A stretch of DNA of 64,000 bases from Oxytricha trifallax (GCA_000711775.1 ARYC01000671.1:102502-166501), one strand, 5' to 3'; positions 1-14,250 are shown, counted from the first letter of the stretch. Numbers and translations are program-made. Notes: generated by a model from the letters alone, not told the origin.

Positions 1-1420
1 GGCAGTTGCAATCATTCAGAATATTAAATTGAATTAGTATTTCTATGATTTCCTAATCCTATTTATTTTAGCAATAGTATTAATATTACTAATAATTGAA
101 TGTTTTTATATTTCTTACGTTTTCTTATTTTCGTGTTTTATCAATACAATACGAATTAAAAAAAAACAAAAACAGCAATATATTTTACAAGTTTACTTTT
201 TCATTAATTTTGCATATTTATCAGTGGTTAAAAATAAGATAAAATTAAAAAATGATTTTTTAAATCCTTTTGGAAATTTCTTTGAAAATGGCATATATAT
301 TAAGAAATATAAAAGAAAGTAATGAAATATTATCTTATCATGATGAATCTTGAAGAGATACTATATTATAACTAATCATAGGCTCACGAATATATTTGTA
401 TATATATTTTTTAGCGTCTAGAATTATTTTATTCTTATTTTAATATTAACTGAGTCGAAAATAAGAGAAGCTTAAGTCTTCTCCTAATCCCTCAGTTGTA
501 TGTATTAAGTAAAAAAAGTGGCAACCTTTTTGAATTTTAAGGATTAGCTTAAAAAATAAAAGCGATGTAATCATTATATAATTTACACTCCAAATAAATA
601 ACTTTCTAAACCATTCTTTAATATTAATTATTTCTCATTTTTAAAATCTTTCTTATACTTAATTAAATTGTTACCAATACTACCATAAAAATAATAACCG
701 TTAAAAAAATTATTGAGAAAATTTATAAATAAATATCTAAATAAACAATAATATAAATATTTGGGATTTAAATGGCTTAACCATCTAAAACCCTTAAACT
801 CATAAAGATGTTATATTTAATTTTTGGAAGGAAAGTTTCATAACCCCTAATTGTTATATAAATATATAAATTTAGGGGGAAGTTTCCTAATTCTCACAAA
901 GTTTTCTTGCCCATTTATAAAAATATGTATTTGTTTTCAAATTTTCAAATTTTTATCATCATTTAGGAGCAAATTTTATTTACTTAAACATCCGTAAACT
1001 ATAATTTCATGATAATTTTTCGAATGATTCAATGAAAATTACAATGATTATTAATTAAAACACTAATTTTATTAATAGCTTATTATGAGTAATGAGACAA
1101 ATGTAGTTGTAAACCTTGAAATCTATATTTTTGATAAAGTTGCTTAATACAATTGGAGAGAAAATTGAAGAAATTATAAATATATTCTAATTTATTTTTT
1201 GGCAAATTAAAGAATTTAAATCTTTGGGGTATGAAATTTCACCCCGAGTTTTTAATAAGAAGTTTTGATGATGATTAGTGAGTAATCTCAAGTGAAATTT
1301 AACATATCACTATTTAACACTAAAATTAAACAATCAATGACTTAGACATATTTGGAAAAGAGATGATGTGGCAATCATAAAGTAGAAAAAACTAAAACTA
1401 TATAAAAAAAACTAATCTGC
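1..1420. other. AT-rich DNA, no gene seen
   Basis: Very AT-rich sequence with short A/T runs and no frame that stays open convincingly under the ciliate code. I see no repeat or RNA gene in it. Confidence 0.6.
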
Positions 1421-1810
1421 GCTTCCACTCAGCTTCTTCCTTAAAGAAGATGTCAGACCAGGTAATCCGACAGGACAGACCTCAAGAATTCCTCTAGGTG
1501 AAAATGTGGTGAAAATTGCTTATCACCCACCGCTGCTAGGAAATGTAATCCTTGTCCTATCGCTGTAGTAACTTCAGCACCCTAACCGGTAAGGAGAAAA
1601 ATCCGTGTCGTTGGTTTTTATGGATTTCATCTTCTCATTTTTGAAGCAACTTCATCCTGCTCCCGATTATCAAGGAAACTGAACTAGCGCCAGGTTGCTC
1701 ATCATTTACAGGTAAATCTTAGGACCCATGCTAACTCAAAGAGTGTATTAACTGGCATACTGAACCTGTTCGACTGGCCCCTAATACGGTGTAACCTAGC
1801 ATCAAAAGAT
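1421..1810 (+). other. GC-richer island, possible coding segment
   Basis: About 390 bp stand out from the AT-rich flanks by base composition. A short frame starts at ATG 1450 (M-S-D-Q-V-I-R-Q-D), and an overlapping second frame (through P-L-G-E-N-V-V-K-I-A-Y-H) stays open for about 60 codons when TAA/TAG are read as glutamine, ending at a TGA near 1682. The two frames would have to be joined by a shift. The product is not recognised. In a hypotrich germline genome such islands are often macronuclear-destined segments, but this is inference from composition only. Confidence 0.3.
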
Positions 1811-2559
1811 TTTACAATATTTTATCATAAAATTTGAGGAAAGATTCAAAATCTTTTATGCTATATTTCTTAAGTTATGAAAAATAATGAAAGTAACAAT
1901 AACTTTATAAACTAAAATTATGTTAATTGTTATGACCGAGACCTCCTCTTTTGCCAATAATTTTTCAATATTTATATTTTTATAAGTGGTAATTTTTCAC
2001 ATCTATTTTTCATTTACAAAATTTTAATCTATTTGTCAATCATATATAGATCTTTACTTAGATAAAACCCCAAGAGTTATTTTTTCAAATAAGTTGAATT
2101 TGAATTTAAATTAATTCTATATTTTAAATATTATAAAAACTTTGGTACCTTTCTGTTAAATTGAATAAGTACTAAAATATATATATATATAAAAGAATAT
2201 AAAAAATAGAGAGAATGATTAATTTAATTACTTTTTAATAAAATATGATTTTTCAATCTGAGAAAATTTAACTATATTTATTGATCGACTCTTAAAAAAT
2301 GTGGGATTGTAATTTTATTTTATTATACAGGGAAACAGTATGCTCAACTACGACTTTTCAATTACTAATATTTCTATCAACTGATATTGTAGTCTCAATT
2401 TCTTTGAAACTCATCTTGATATAACAAGCCAAAAACTTTGCTCAGGTGAAACTTATCATTGTATTATTGCAAGTTGTTAATGACCAACACCTTCCTCTTG
2501 TTCTCTTGATAGCAAATTTAGGCGACTTGAATAGTTTATAATACCTGAAAAACCTCATC

Positions 2560-2884
2560 ATGTCATCATTATTGCTTTTAGCGTGTAGGATAATCTTTTG
2601 GAGAGGCATCAGGCTTTACTTCGAGGAGTTTCAGAACTCTCTATACGATTCTATATATGTGTGCCACCAGTTACAATTTTCAAAGACAACCGCAGTTCCT
2701 TTTCTTAAGGTGTTTATTTTGCTTTAATCATGTTTGCTTCTTTTGTTGATGAGACCTCCCTATGGATTTTAAATATTGTAAAATCAGTGTTGCAATCGAA
2801 GGGTCTGATAAAATCGAATCCTTGAAAGATATCTGTTCCTATATTTAAATCAGCATGAAAATTGCAATGAGGCTGGGGTTCTGA
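2560..2884 (+). CDS. Coding-like fragment, unknown product
   Basis: Two overlapping ciliate-code frames: 2560-2808 (82 codons, starting M-S-S-L-L-L-L-A-C-R) and 2762-2884 (M-D-F-K-Y-C-K-I-S-V-A-I-E-G-S-D-K-I). The first has a hydrophobic leader-like start. The second has mixed charged and hydrophobic residues typical of real protein. Neither has a recognisable domain. They could be two pieces of one gene broken by a frameshift, or germline segments separated by an unrecognised junction. Surrounding sequence from 1811 to 4071 otherwise shows nothing I can name. Confidence 0.3.
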
Positions 2885-4071
2885 AACAGATGAAGGACCT
2901 GTGGCCTAGAAAATGAATCTTCCGTTTTTAAGTATAAAGTTGTGAAGCCTTTTTCAAGAAAATATTGCACATTTCTTAATTATTGGAGATAAGCCTAATA
3001 AAAGAAACTTAATAAAAGCTGTGTTGATTATTTGATTGCATCTGCTTTCCTTTAATTCCCTTATGATTTCAGTTTAGCAGTAGTAGATAGATATTGTCGG
3101 ATTCTTACTATCACAATTAGGTCTCTTTAATAGATAGACAACTTTCTGATTGATCTGCTGAGTATTCCTGAGTGGCTCAATTACTGATTCAAAATTCATT
3201 AGTATTTCTGCTATTATTAATTGTTATTTTCTGAAAATTTTTCAGATTTAATCTTAGCTCTTTTGAAGTAATTGTAACAACTTTATTATTTTATGAGCGC
3301 TGAAAGTCACTTTTCACTTAGAATAATGAATTCAAGGTAATTGACATTTCTATTTACCAGTCTTTGAGCTTGCTGTAGCATCTATAAATAGTAGTGAACT
3401 GAATATTCTGTTTTTTAATTTACAAAATGCAATCAGAGCTGTCTTGAATACCATGTTAAGAATTTCTACTCCATTCAAAGATGGCTTAAAGTTTTAGGGA
3501 GTTGCCAAGAGTTATCTAGATGGCTATCATGTTTATAAGAGCTGGTGGACCACATTTTAAATATGAAAAATGATTCTTGTTAATTCGAGTAAATTGCCAT
3601 ATTACAATTCTCTGTCAATGCTTTTTCCTTTCATAAACTAAGACTGCTATGGAATTGTTATTAAGTCATTGGAATTTGTCATGTGTAATAGTGTTGTATT
3701 CACGCTTTAGAGATTGCTAAGATGAGACTTATTGAATAAGAAGTGGTCATTAAATACCTATATAATACAATTATGAAGTTTGTTAAATTGTAATATTTTT
3801 ACTAAATAATAAAAAAGGCAAAAGATTAAATTCAATACTAAAGATGATTTAAGTGCTAGGTTTATTACAGGTAAATCTATATTTAACAAGATTTTTATTA
3901 AATAATCATTCTCTCTATTTTTATATTCTTTTAAATATATAAAGGGCGCTTATCTAAAATTAAAAAAGCTACCAACTTTTAATAGGCAAATCTGATTAAA
4001 ATTTATTCTAATAGCTATACCTTAATTATTATCATATATACACTACACTCCAGTCTAAATAAAGATGCTGA

Positions 4072-5025
4072 GTCCTGATAATCAAGCGTAGCATAGAAGC
4101 AAACCATTCCTGTCATCCCATCGATGGAGCAAGATTCAACCTGCTGCCGCCCACCCTCCAGGCACAAATAGAGCCTTCACACATACCTGAGGTAGCCATC
4201 TTTGAGACCAGGCTCAAATGCCAGCTGGACAGCATGTCGACCTTCCAGAGATTCAACACATTGCTACCACCATCTTTGGCCAAAATGTTATCACCCAATA
4301 CTAGGAGATAGTGGACTGAGCTAAAGAAATACGACTGTCGGTGCGCAAGCTCACCTTTCCCAGAGACACCAACAATAGGAAAGATGAGATGTATGACGAA
4401 ACGAGGGACGAGACTATTGGAGTAAGAGGGCAGTACCTACTAGGGATAGCGCGATCGAGGTCGGAGGTGGGGCCTCCAAGACTACTTATAGGCGAAAACC
4501 CCAACGGCTAACCAAAAAACCTTAATGGACGAGCCAATTAGAATATCTGATTATCAGATATAGAGGACGCCCTCAGCGGATGCAGGTTTAGAATGTGCCG
4601 ATTTCTCGCCTAACTCATCTTTAGTGGGCTGCCTTTCCCCTAAGCTCCATCGGTAGCTCAACGAATTACTAAAGAAAATAAAACATCCTAAGAAATAACG
4701 GATAAATCCTAACGGGTACTCAACTAATAACCTCGGGACTAACAAATCTTAAAAGAATCAAGCAAAAGGTTAACTGATAAAGACCTCCAGAAGATGTATA
4801 TTAGAGCCTCCATTGGTCTGGGACACCTAAATCCTCACGCATTTACTCTGCTGCTATTAAGAAATCATTAAAAAAATTCCTCATAGCTAGAGAAGGAAAA
4901 CTAATTAGATCTAAACACTTTTCCACAACAAGATCAAACATGCTTGCCATCCTGAGCCACTCAGGAAGAATGACATTCTAGGCACCTCTGCTGACTATAA
5001 TTTTTAAAGCCTAATGCTGAAATGA
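4072..5025 (+). CDS. Long ciliate-code reading frame, unknown or retroelement-like
   Basis: A 317-codon stretch with no TGA but many TAA/TAG, so it is visible only with the ciliate code. It follows a TGA at 4069-4071 and has no obvious ATG start, so it is probably an internal part of a gene. Composition is far more GC-rich than the flanks (about 43% by eye). Residues are protein-like, for example R-F-N-L-L-P-P-T-L-Q-A-Q-I near the start and a later R-F-N-T-L-L-P-P-S-L, which together form an imperfect internal repeat. The downstream segments at 5175 and 5441 have similar composition and may belong to the same gene. A LINE-type or other retroelement protein is possible, but I saw no catalytic motif. 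Confidence 0.5.
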
Positions 5026-5174
5026 GGTGGCTTATCGGCGCCTTCACCTATTCCTAGGTCGCCCTCAGGCACCTTAGCCTCTAGGAGGTCTGATTAGGGG
5101 TTAGTTTTTTTACCAATTACTTTTGGGACTCAATCAATTTATTAAATAAATACATATATTTTTTTTAATTATAG

Positions 5175-5334
5175 GGAAAAAGTAAATCGAGCGCAACTTC
5201 GCCAGGGCGAGGGCTCTCTGCCCCGAAAACTTAAATTCCTCCTAGTTTTGAAAGGCTTATCGAATGGACCTAATTTTGCTGCTCTAGAACAACTTTTTTT
5301 TAAAACTCCAATGCAAAAAAGTCTGTGTGATTTT
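5175..5334 (+). CDS. Exon-like coding segment
   Basis: About 53 codons open in one frame (E-K-V-N-R-A-Q-L-R-Q-G-E-G-S-L-P-R-K), preceded by a T-rich tract ending in TATAG and followed directly by GTAAGT. This is exactly what an exon between two introns looks like. The text resembles the A-x2-L-x-x-G-E-x-S-x-A region that precedes reverse transcriptase in some LINE-like proteins, but this is a weak resemblance from memory. Splicing from this donor to the next segment at 5441 does not keep frame. Confidence 0.4.
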
Positions 5335-5440
5335 GTAAGTTTTAAAATTTGATTGTTTATTAGAATTATTTAAGGGTTTTATTATAATTTAAATAGCTGC
5401 CTTATTTTAATTAATTAAAACTAAACATTAAAACTTAGAT

Positions 5441-5773
5441 TCGATTATAGAAAATGGAGTGCTCCCACTGTACCAGACTGTGAGGAAGACCCATGCCAGA
5501 ATCGCCAATATCGCCTAATACCATGATAAGGTCAAGACAAAGCAATTCATCCCTTTCATCGACAGCATTATGGAAGTGATTATGGCCGCTACTGAGGATC
5601 ACAAGGAGGTCGAGGTGGCTTGGCTTTGGTTCCTCAGTGTATCTCCTACATTTAAGTAAAGGCTCCTGCAGAGTTCCCTAAGTGACAGATCCATAAGGGA
5701 GGTTTGGCCATTTTGCCTATAATCACGAGAGAGATACATCTTCGTGATTGGGGATTGGAAGAACAGCTTCTGA
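5441..5773 (+). CDS. Coding segment, retroelement-like
   Basis: About 110 ciliate-code codons ending at TGA 5771-5773. It contains E-V-A-W-L-W-F-L-S-V-S-P-T-F-K-Q-R-L-L and ends I-F-V-I-G-D-W-K-N-S-F. A tryptophan followed by a hydrophobic L-x-P run is common in the N-terminal part of LINE-like reverse transcriptase proteins, where it normally precedes the segment resembling 5175-5334. If both readings are right, the two pieces are in reversed order here. Confidence 0.4.
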
Positions 5774-8700
5774 AAACTAGGATGGTTATTAAGTATATAT
5801 TTGTCTCTAAATATAATTTCACTTTTCACCCATTTTGTATTTCTCCTAATTTGTTTTCACTTTACCTAATTATATATCAAGTCATGAATGCATATTATTT
5901 AACAACTCATGAAAAGTCTACTGAATATTATAATAAATAATTGAAATGATTTTTACGTAATCAACATTAATATAAAAAAATAAAATATTTCACATTTTTC
6001 AAGGTAATATGATGCACTACGTCATCCATTATTTAAATCGTTGTTATAATTTTGACAAATTTAAATATGTTTCACAATTTATTAAATCAATATATTTTTT
6101 AAATTAATTTTATTTATACCTCATTATAAATATTTTTATTTTTTTATTTATACTATACAAAAAATATAGTTAAAATCAAGTATTACTACACATGATAGTG
6201 AAGTGTATAACATTATAGAATATATAAATCAATTCTATTTGCGAGATGAACGACTAATGTATAATGTCTGAATAACACATATAAGAGTGTCGATTATTTC
6301 TCTGATTTTCCGTGATAGTAAAGTCAAGGTGATTAAAAAAGCTCGAGGATAGATGATTGAGATTGAAGGGATCATGTTTAACTAAGAAGTGAGAAAAAAT
6401 TACTAATAGTAAGACAAAGCAGTAAAGACAATCAAATAAAGATTTCAACTTCTCTCTAACAAAAAAATCAATTTAAATTACCGAGCGAATAAAGATGAAT
6501 TTAGAACAGAGAATCAGAAAGATAGCTGAAACATAACTATATTTGCAATAAGGTATATGAGAGGACAAAATAGAAAATATCAAATAATTGTATTCATGAA
6601 GAAAATCCATTCTTTTGCTACTGGTATACAATTAATTTTTTTTGTATTTTTATTTTCTAACCAATTTAATTCGCTAATTAAACGAACTACCAATTTAAAG
6701 TCGATCTATATGGTTTACCTTTAATATTCATATTGAGTAGATTTATGGGAAGGTAAACATATTATAAGTATGTTACAATTATTGAATTTAAGTTGGAAGA
6801 TAAAAATAAATAAATTTACTAAATTTTTATTGTATAATATAGTATAAATAAATTATTTATTATCAATTAGGTCTATTTAGAATTAAGAATAATAAATTGA
6901 TTTCAATAATTCTAATTTTTATTTTTAAAATTGTAACAAAAATCTAAATGATTGCGAACAGAGTGCATCATATGAACTTGAAAAATGCTTAAAAAAGTAG
7001 ATGTGTGGAATGACTAAAATATATATAACTTAAAATTGAAAAAATTTGGGATAGGAGGGCTTTGGTTTGAATTGCTAATCTTTGAGTTGTTTGAAATTTA
7101 GCTTCAAATTTATATATTAACTGTAAAATAATTATGAATAATAAATTAATAACTTTTTAATTATACTCTGCATAAATCTTAGTTTCATAGTAAATTAATC
7201 TTTAAAATTTATTTTAAATTTGATTCATTTTGATAATAATAATAATTAAACAATTAATTGTAAAAGAGGTGTCTTGGTTAGATCTAGATTGGTATTCATT
7301 AAAAATGAAAGAAAATATAGGTGTAAATCTTTAAATATATAAAAATATTGATTGTAAAAAAAATTGAACAAAAGGGGTATCTGGATCTTATATTTAATTT
7401 ATTTCATTTTTAAAAATTATTTTTTTATAATTATTTCCTAATGTTTATGTGAAAAAAAATATCACAACTATTAAAGAATATTTATTTTATTTTCATAATT
7501 TTATTAAATGATATTTACAAATCATCACAACAAAAGTTCTATTTTAGCTTTGAATTAATAAAATGTTTGTAAAGCTGAATAAATAATGTATTTACAAGTG
7601 TAAATGACAAAAATAATCCATTAATTTAAAATAAATATTTATCTGTATAGTAAAATTTAAATTTTACAACATATTTTTAAAACTAAAGTTAACTTATAAT
7701 CAATTCATATTAATTAAAAGAAATTTAGATTTTAATATTGCTTACAAATAACTATAACTGTCACATAATAATTATGATTATTAAAAGAACAATTGATATA
7801 TGAGGAAAATATATATTAATAGGAGAATGATAAAATTTCTTTTAAAAAAATAAATAAATAGCCCTAGTTTTAATAATATTTTTAATAAAATAATAAAATT
7901 ATTATCTGTTTTTTAGAGTAATCTATTAGAATCAGTAAAATATTAATCTCTGATTGTCCTTATACTATAAAATCTTTTAACTTATATTAACATTTGAATA
8001 TTTTATTATTTTCCTCTAAAAGAGCTGAATTTAGTTGAATCACTAGTTGTTTTTTAATTTTTCTACTTTCTAATCTAACTCGTGATAAGTTCTGAAAGTA
8101 TTACTAAAATTTCTTTTCTATTCATACTAATCACTATCTTTTAACATTATAAATATGCATCTCTCACCAACCTAAGAATTGATTTTTTTCTAATATTTTG
8201 AGAATTTATTTAGATATTCAAGAGAAATTGCATATAGAATACTCTTTAATCTTTGAGAGATTCTTTTTATAGTTAAAAGACTTCTCCTACCTTTGTAAGC
8301 ATTATTAAGATTTTTAATGGGGATAATTATAAACCATTTTAAAGAAAAATATGACTTTAAAATGATACAGTAGATGAGATGGTACTCTTAAGCTATTCAA
8401 ATTTTGTTGTGAGGGGTTCTATTCCAATGAAGATGAACTTTTTTAAAAAACATTAAGCAAAATATTTTGTTTTTTTATTATAAGCAAAAAGTAGTTGTAT
8501 TTTGATAATTATTTCTCTAATCATCTTATACTAATGTTATAGATATTAAATTTCTTTAAAATAAATTAAATATGATGTTATTTTTATAATTTAATTATAA
8601 AATATTTACAAAAGGATTTTTATATTTGACAATAATGCCAATTTTCATAAAAATTTAACAAAAATAACTACTTTAAAATTTTCTATAGAATTGATATTAA

Positions 8701-11568
8701 TTTATTGAATATATATATATATATATATTTAAGTAATAGGTAATGAGTAGCTTAAAATTCATTCAAAACATTGTAAATAAATTCTATTTTATTAAATGCT
8801 AGCAGATACATTCAAATTGATAAGAGAAAAATTCAATTAATATTAACACAATGTTTAAATATGATATATAATTTCCTTATGAATTTTTCTAGGAAATGAA
8901 TGGTTTTAAAATTAAGTGGAATCATAAAAATAAATTAATAAGGGGGATCTGATCCCACTTTTATGCCTGTCTCACCGAGAAACCTTTTCCCCTAAAACTG
9001 AGAAATCATTTACCACTCAAACCTATACACCCTCTCATACTATAATAAACCATATAGCATATTTTAAACTTAAATCATCAAGTTCTAAATAAATTCTTTT
9101 ATAACACTCTTAGTTATGTGATACTATTATATATATTTTTTCATTAATTTTTTTGTACTTTATGATTTGAGACAAATTTAATTATCGAAATTTATATATA
9201 ATCTATTTACAACTGATTATCGTAGATATAAAAGTTTATATTGCCTGTATAAATTAAAAATATATATTCAAATTATAAATGAATTAAATCATTTTCATTT
9301 TAATAAGACTTTTGACTTTAAAATTCATATACTAAAAATGAGGATGACTTAAGTGATCTAATTTTTGAATATAAATTTTTTTATTTTTACATGATAGGCA
9401 TATATTTTTTTATATATTATTTTCAGTAGTAAATAAATTATAATTTATATCATTATCGGAGAATATGTCTCAAATTTATGAAGGACTGAGACAAACCCAT
9501 AAAAAATCTAATTATATGATTTTTTAAAGTGTGGAAAGGTGTCTCTGTTAGATCATATGAAATTGAAATAAAGTTTATTTAAATATTCAGCGTATTATGA
9601 AGTTAGGATTGGAAAAGATTTTTTTAATATTAATTTTTATATAATATTAGAATAGCATTATTATATGATATGAAGTATTAAAAAACTCAAGTATGTGTGG
9701 TATTACTCAATTTGATAATTGTATTGAATTAATTTATATTTTTTGTATTTATTGATTATATTTTTATTTTTATGTCAAAAACTTTAGACTAGTTTTTTGT
9801 TTTAATTATTAAATAATCAATTGATATTATTATTACCTATTTTATTTTATCTGATCTTTACTTTTTATTTTTGTCTATAGTGAGAGTTCTTGTATGAGTT
9901 TAAGTTTAGTCATTACTGATGAATATAACTGTTTTACTTTCAATTGTGCAGTTTATCTAAATTATAGCGAATAGGATATTAGATCTATTTAAATATTATT
10001 GCTAAAATATAAAACATTCGGAAAAATAATAAATACAAAATGAAATGACTGTCATGATTTGTGAAATTGCAAATTAAATTATTTTTTAAGTCTACAAAAA
10101 ATTAGGACATAATGGAAATTTCTGAGAATATTACTGATAGCATATAATAGTTTGAATAAATATATACACTTTTTATATATTAAAATTTGCTATCTCAGAA
10201 ATCAATTCTCTTTCAACGATAGCTAAAGTTGAAGAATTATTAAGAGTTAGTAAGAATATGTTTGAAATTATAAAATATTTATTTCCAAAAATTGATTTTT
10301 TAAGAGCAAATAGCAGCTTCTAAATTTTGTAATTGTAGTGTGTAATTTATTTAAACAGTAACTATTATTTAAATTGTCAGATTAATAAACATTAGTTTGA
10401 ATTTATATCATTAATTGCATATTAAAGATGTAATGAATAGAGAGAAGTGTTCTTAAAATGAGTGGTTTATCCAATGTTTATTTACTTTTAAACCCATTTT
10501 ATTTGTTTTAGTTATTATAAATATAAAATTTTAATTTATGACTATAAACAATTCTATATTTTCAAAAATTTATGATCGATATTATGATTGTTTTACTCTC
10601 AATATATCGCAAGAGTGGAAAGATTATATTTTTATTACCCAAATTGTTTAAAAGCAAAATCGGTTTCAATAGTTTACTGTATACTTCTCCATTAAGGAGA
10701 TTATTATTTAATATAAAAATATTATAAATTCTATACGCTACTAATTTACATAATTTTTAATAAACATGGTAAAGAATATCTCACTAGGATTTCATTTAAA
10801 TAATATAAATGCCCCAGTATTAATTTTAATAAAGCTTTAAATTATAAAAATATTTGATATAAATAACCAAATTAAAAACTAAAAGTAATCATCGATATTA
10901 AAATCGATTAAAAAATATAGAGATATTAGTTTTTAGTGCTGACTAAGGACTATTTTTTAAAAACCCAATTATTTTTTTAATGTATTTGAGAAGCTTGAAT
11001 ATAATAATATAGGTTGCATTTAAAGTGGCTTTAATGGCGCTACCTTTAAATATTAAAATTCTTATATTAATTATACAGATATATATTATTTACATACCTT
11101 AAATAAAATTTATTTTAGAAACTAATACTCAATACATCATAATACTAATTCATAATAGCTTCTTTTATGTTGATAAATTCAGGAATCCTAATATTCCTTA
11201 TGGAATTAGTTATAATTGTATATAGAATTATGCTTACATTTGAAAAGATTTTATAGAATCTCTATTCATTAGATATAATAATTTTTTATCCACAAAAAGT
11301 GAATATAGTGGTGCTTTAGAATCTCTAGTTTTATATAGAAAATTATTCTAAAAATCTATATAGAATTAACTCATGTGTTTTTGAAGCTTTAACGAATACT
11401 ATATTTGAACTTAAGTTAATAATTTTAGAATATTAAAATATGATATGTTTTATTTAAAGTAACTAATTATGCCTAATTTAAGTACATTAAACTATTAATA
11501 TATAAGTCATTAATGAATATTTATAGTAAATAAGTATATATAATATCAATAATATTTATTTATATGAA
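5774..11568. other. AT-rich DNA, no gene seen
   Basis: Nearly 6 kb of A/T-dominated sequence with short simple repeats such as the (TA)n run near 8710. Frames open for a few dozen codons appear as expected by chance when only TGA is a stop. Nothing is supported as a gene, RNA or mobile element. Confidence 0.6.
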
Positions 11569-11623
11569 TTTCACTAATGTTAAATTAGTGAAATGCATTT
11601 CACTAATTTAACATTAATGAAAT
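11569..11623. repeat. Nested double palindrome, copy 1
   Basis: Reads TTTCACTAAT, spacer, ATTAGTGAAATGCATTTCACTAAT, spacer, ATTAATGAAAT with the long core split here for display. Each half is an inverted repeat and the two halves are inverted relative to each other around ATGCAT. A second copy with the same plan lies at 16582-16636. Confidence 0.75.
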
Positions 11624-13414
11624 AGATCAAAAATATTAATATAATAACTATAAAATACAAGAACCATTTTCAACAGGTTCAAAAATTAATGAATATAATA
11701 AAATAGTTGAACAAATTATGGGAATTTTTAGATTTATATTTAATCAATAAATATATTAATGAGTGTTATTGTGATGCATTATTGAAGTCTAGTTTTTACT
11801 AAGCTAATTTTAAGAAGAACATTCACAAAAATCATTTAAATAAATTATTATTTAAAGGAAAAGATTCTCTTAGACTGATATTTGCTTATTGTAATTCATA
11901 TACTTTTGATAATCAATGAATCAAGCATAGGAGATATTATGTTTAATTATATATAAATCTACTCAAATCCTGCATATTATGCATTTATATTTAAGATTTC
12001 TTTTTTACTCTCATCTTAAGATATACTTTTCAAGACAAGTTCATAGTTAGTTATCAGAATGCTTCTCTATTAATATCTAATTAAGAGATAAAATTATCAA
12101 AAAATGTTTACAAATAAATGTCATTTTTAGAGAGGGGTAGAATAATAAGCCTAGCACATTACATCAATGAAGATCTTGTTTTTTTATTAAATATATTTCT
12201 TCTTAAATTACTTTGAATTATTCTTAGATATAATATATATAATTTAAAAAAGTAAAAGATTGACGGAAAGAATTTGAGACGATAAGTTCGGAATGACGCA
12301 CATTTTTTGTAGCCAGACGTACATTCAAACTAAAAGATCCACCCTCTTTTAAAGGTGAAGGATACTTTATTCAATAGATTGAGCCACTACTAGAATGTCT
12401 TAATTCTCTTCAAAAAAGTAAATCGTTTATTGAGCTAAAAAAAGTACTCTTACAAAAAGAACTAACATTAAATTAAGCTAATCTATTAACTAAGTCCCTT
12501 GATAGAACCTAATAGTAAAATTAATTTCTAAAGATGTTAGAGAAAAATATAAGAAGAAAAACAATAAATCATACAATAAAAAATTAGACCGCGATACTAA
12601 AGATTCATGCTTCTCTTTATACATGCTATTAGGATAACTGTTCTCAAACCCCAACAGCAGTAGCATTCTCAAATATATATTCTCTTAAAAATATATTGTA
12701 ACACGAGTCTCCCAGAAAATAACTCCAAACTTCCTATTAAAAATCCAAATTTGAAGATATAGCAAATTCAGGACGTAGCACAAAGTAAAAAATTTATTTT
12801 CACTTGGACATAAAATGCCTAGTTTCTTAACAAATGGCGTCCTCTTATCAAATAGGATAAGTCATTACCAACAAACAATTTACCAATTCATAATGAACAT
12901 TTTAAACTGATTTCAAACTCTTTCCTTAAATGAAAGAAGAAATTAATTTTTAATCAGAAAACCCTGTTACCAGACCAATAAAACTCAATTTCTATCTTTT
13001 CCTCATATTCTATTACTAAATAGGGAAAACTAACTATATATTGATACAAAGACTTAACACTAAATAATGACACATAACCAAATTATTTCTTAGCAATATC
13101 TATTGAAGGATGACAATGCTCTCTCTAAGAAAAATTCACAAGTCTTACCATGTAATCTACATTTTTTCAGACAAATAAATTGAACTCATCAATGTCTAAC
13201 CAAAGGAAAAATGGGAAGATAGAATTCCAAATTGCTAGCGAAAAGCTGATAAATATATTTAGTCGTTAATGATCAGAAATTACTAAAAAATCGACAACCT
13301 GATTAGAAACACGTAAGAAATATAAATAAATGATATTTTAAATAAAATTAAATAATAATAAATCTTGAAGTAAAAAATAAATTATAATAACAACACAGGC
13401 CACAATTCATAAAT

Positions 13415-14213
13415 AAAGCGAAATAAGTCATTTGATCGTGAATATACAAGATTAATCAACAATGTGATCATTCAATGTATAGTAATAGTACAGTGATCTT
13501 GTCTTAATAGTTTTTCACCAGCTCATTCGATAATCAGGTTCATCATGATTTGTGCTAATCTTCAGATCGATGCTTGTTCAAATCTTCACTTTATTAGCGT
13601 CAATAAAAGTCGACTTGTAGGATCATACGTTCACATCTTAGCCAGATCTAGGTTTAAGAGTGCTAATCTCAGGATCAGTTGACAGGGCAGTCCTCCATTT
13701 TATTAGGTGAAATTCTAATAATTCTGAGATTTTGGTAAATTAAGTCAGGCATGGTCTTAATTAATAAATACCATTTTTAAATTAATTATGATTTCACTAT
13801 TAATAATTCGTTATAGATTAAATTACTAGTTAAGACTTTTATCATTAAACATTTAAACTTAAAAGGTTTTAATTTGCCTGATTTAATTTACCAAAATCTC
13901 AGAATTATTAGAATTTCACCTAATAAAATGGAGGACTGCCCTGTCAACTGATCTGAGATTAGCACTCTTAAACCTAGATCTGGCTAAGATGTGAACGTAT
14001 GATCCTACAAGTCGACTTTTATTGACGCTAATAAAGTGAAGATTTGAACAAGCATCGATCTGAAGATTAGCACAAATCATGATGAACCTGATTATCGAAA
14101 ATGAGCTGGTGAAAAACTATTAAGACAAGATCACTGTACTATTACTATACATTGAATGATCACATTGTTGATTAATCTTGTATATTCACGATTAAATGAC
14201 TTATATCGCTTTT
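13415..14213. mobile_element. Fold-back element 1 (337-bp inverted arms)
   Basis: Left arm 13415-13751 and right arm 13875-14213 are nearly perfect inverted copies, separated by a 123-bp loop. Differences are few, for example an extra G in the left arm near 13673. The outer ends read AAAGCGAAATAAGTCATTTG and its reverse complement CAAATGACTTATTTCGCTTT with two changes. No reading frame of note lies inside. The structure fits a fold-back or MITE-type element mobilised by a transposase encoded elsewhere. Target duplications could not be assigned with confidence because the flanks are AT-rich. Confidence 0.85.
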
Positions 14214-14250
14214 GATTCAACCAAAATTCGACTATGTAAACCCAAAATGA

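Noticed and set aside
12217-12933. A 239-codon stretch without TGA on the + strand
   Set aside because: With this base composition a TGA is expected only every 70 codons or so, the translation is compositionally biased, and there is no start, motif or GC rise. It is not strong enough to call a gene.
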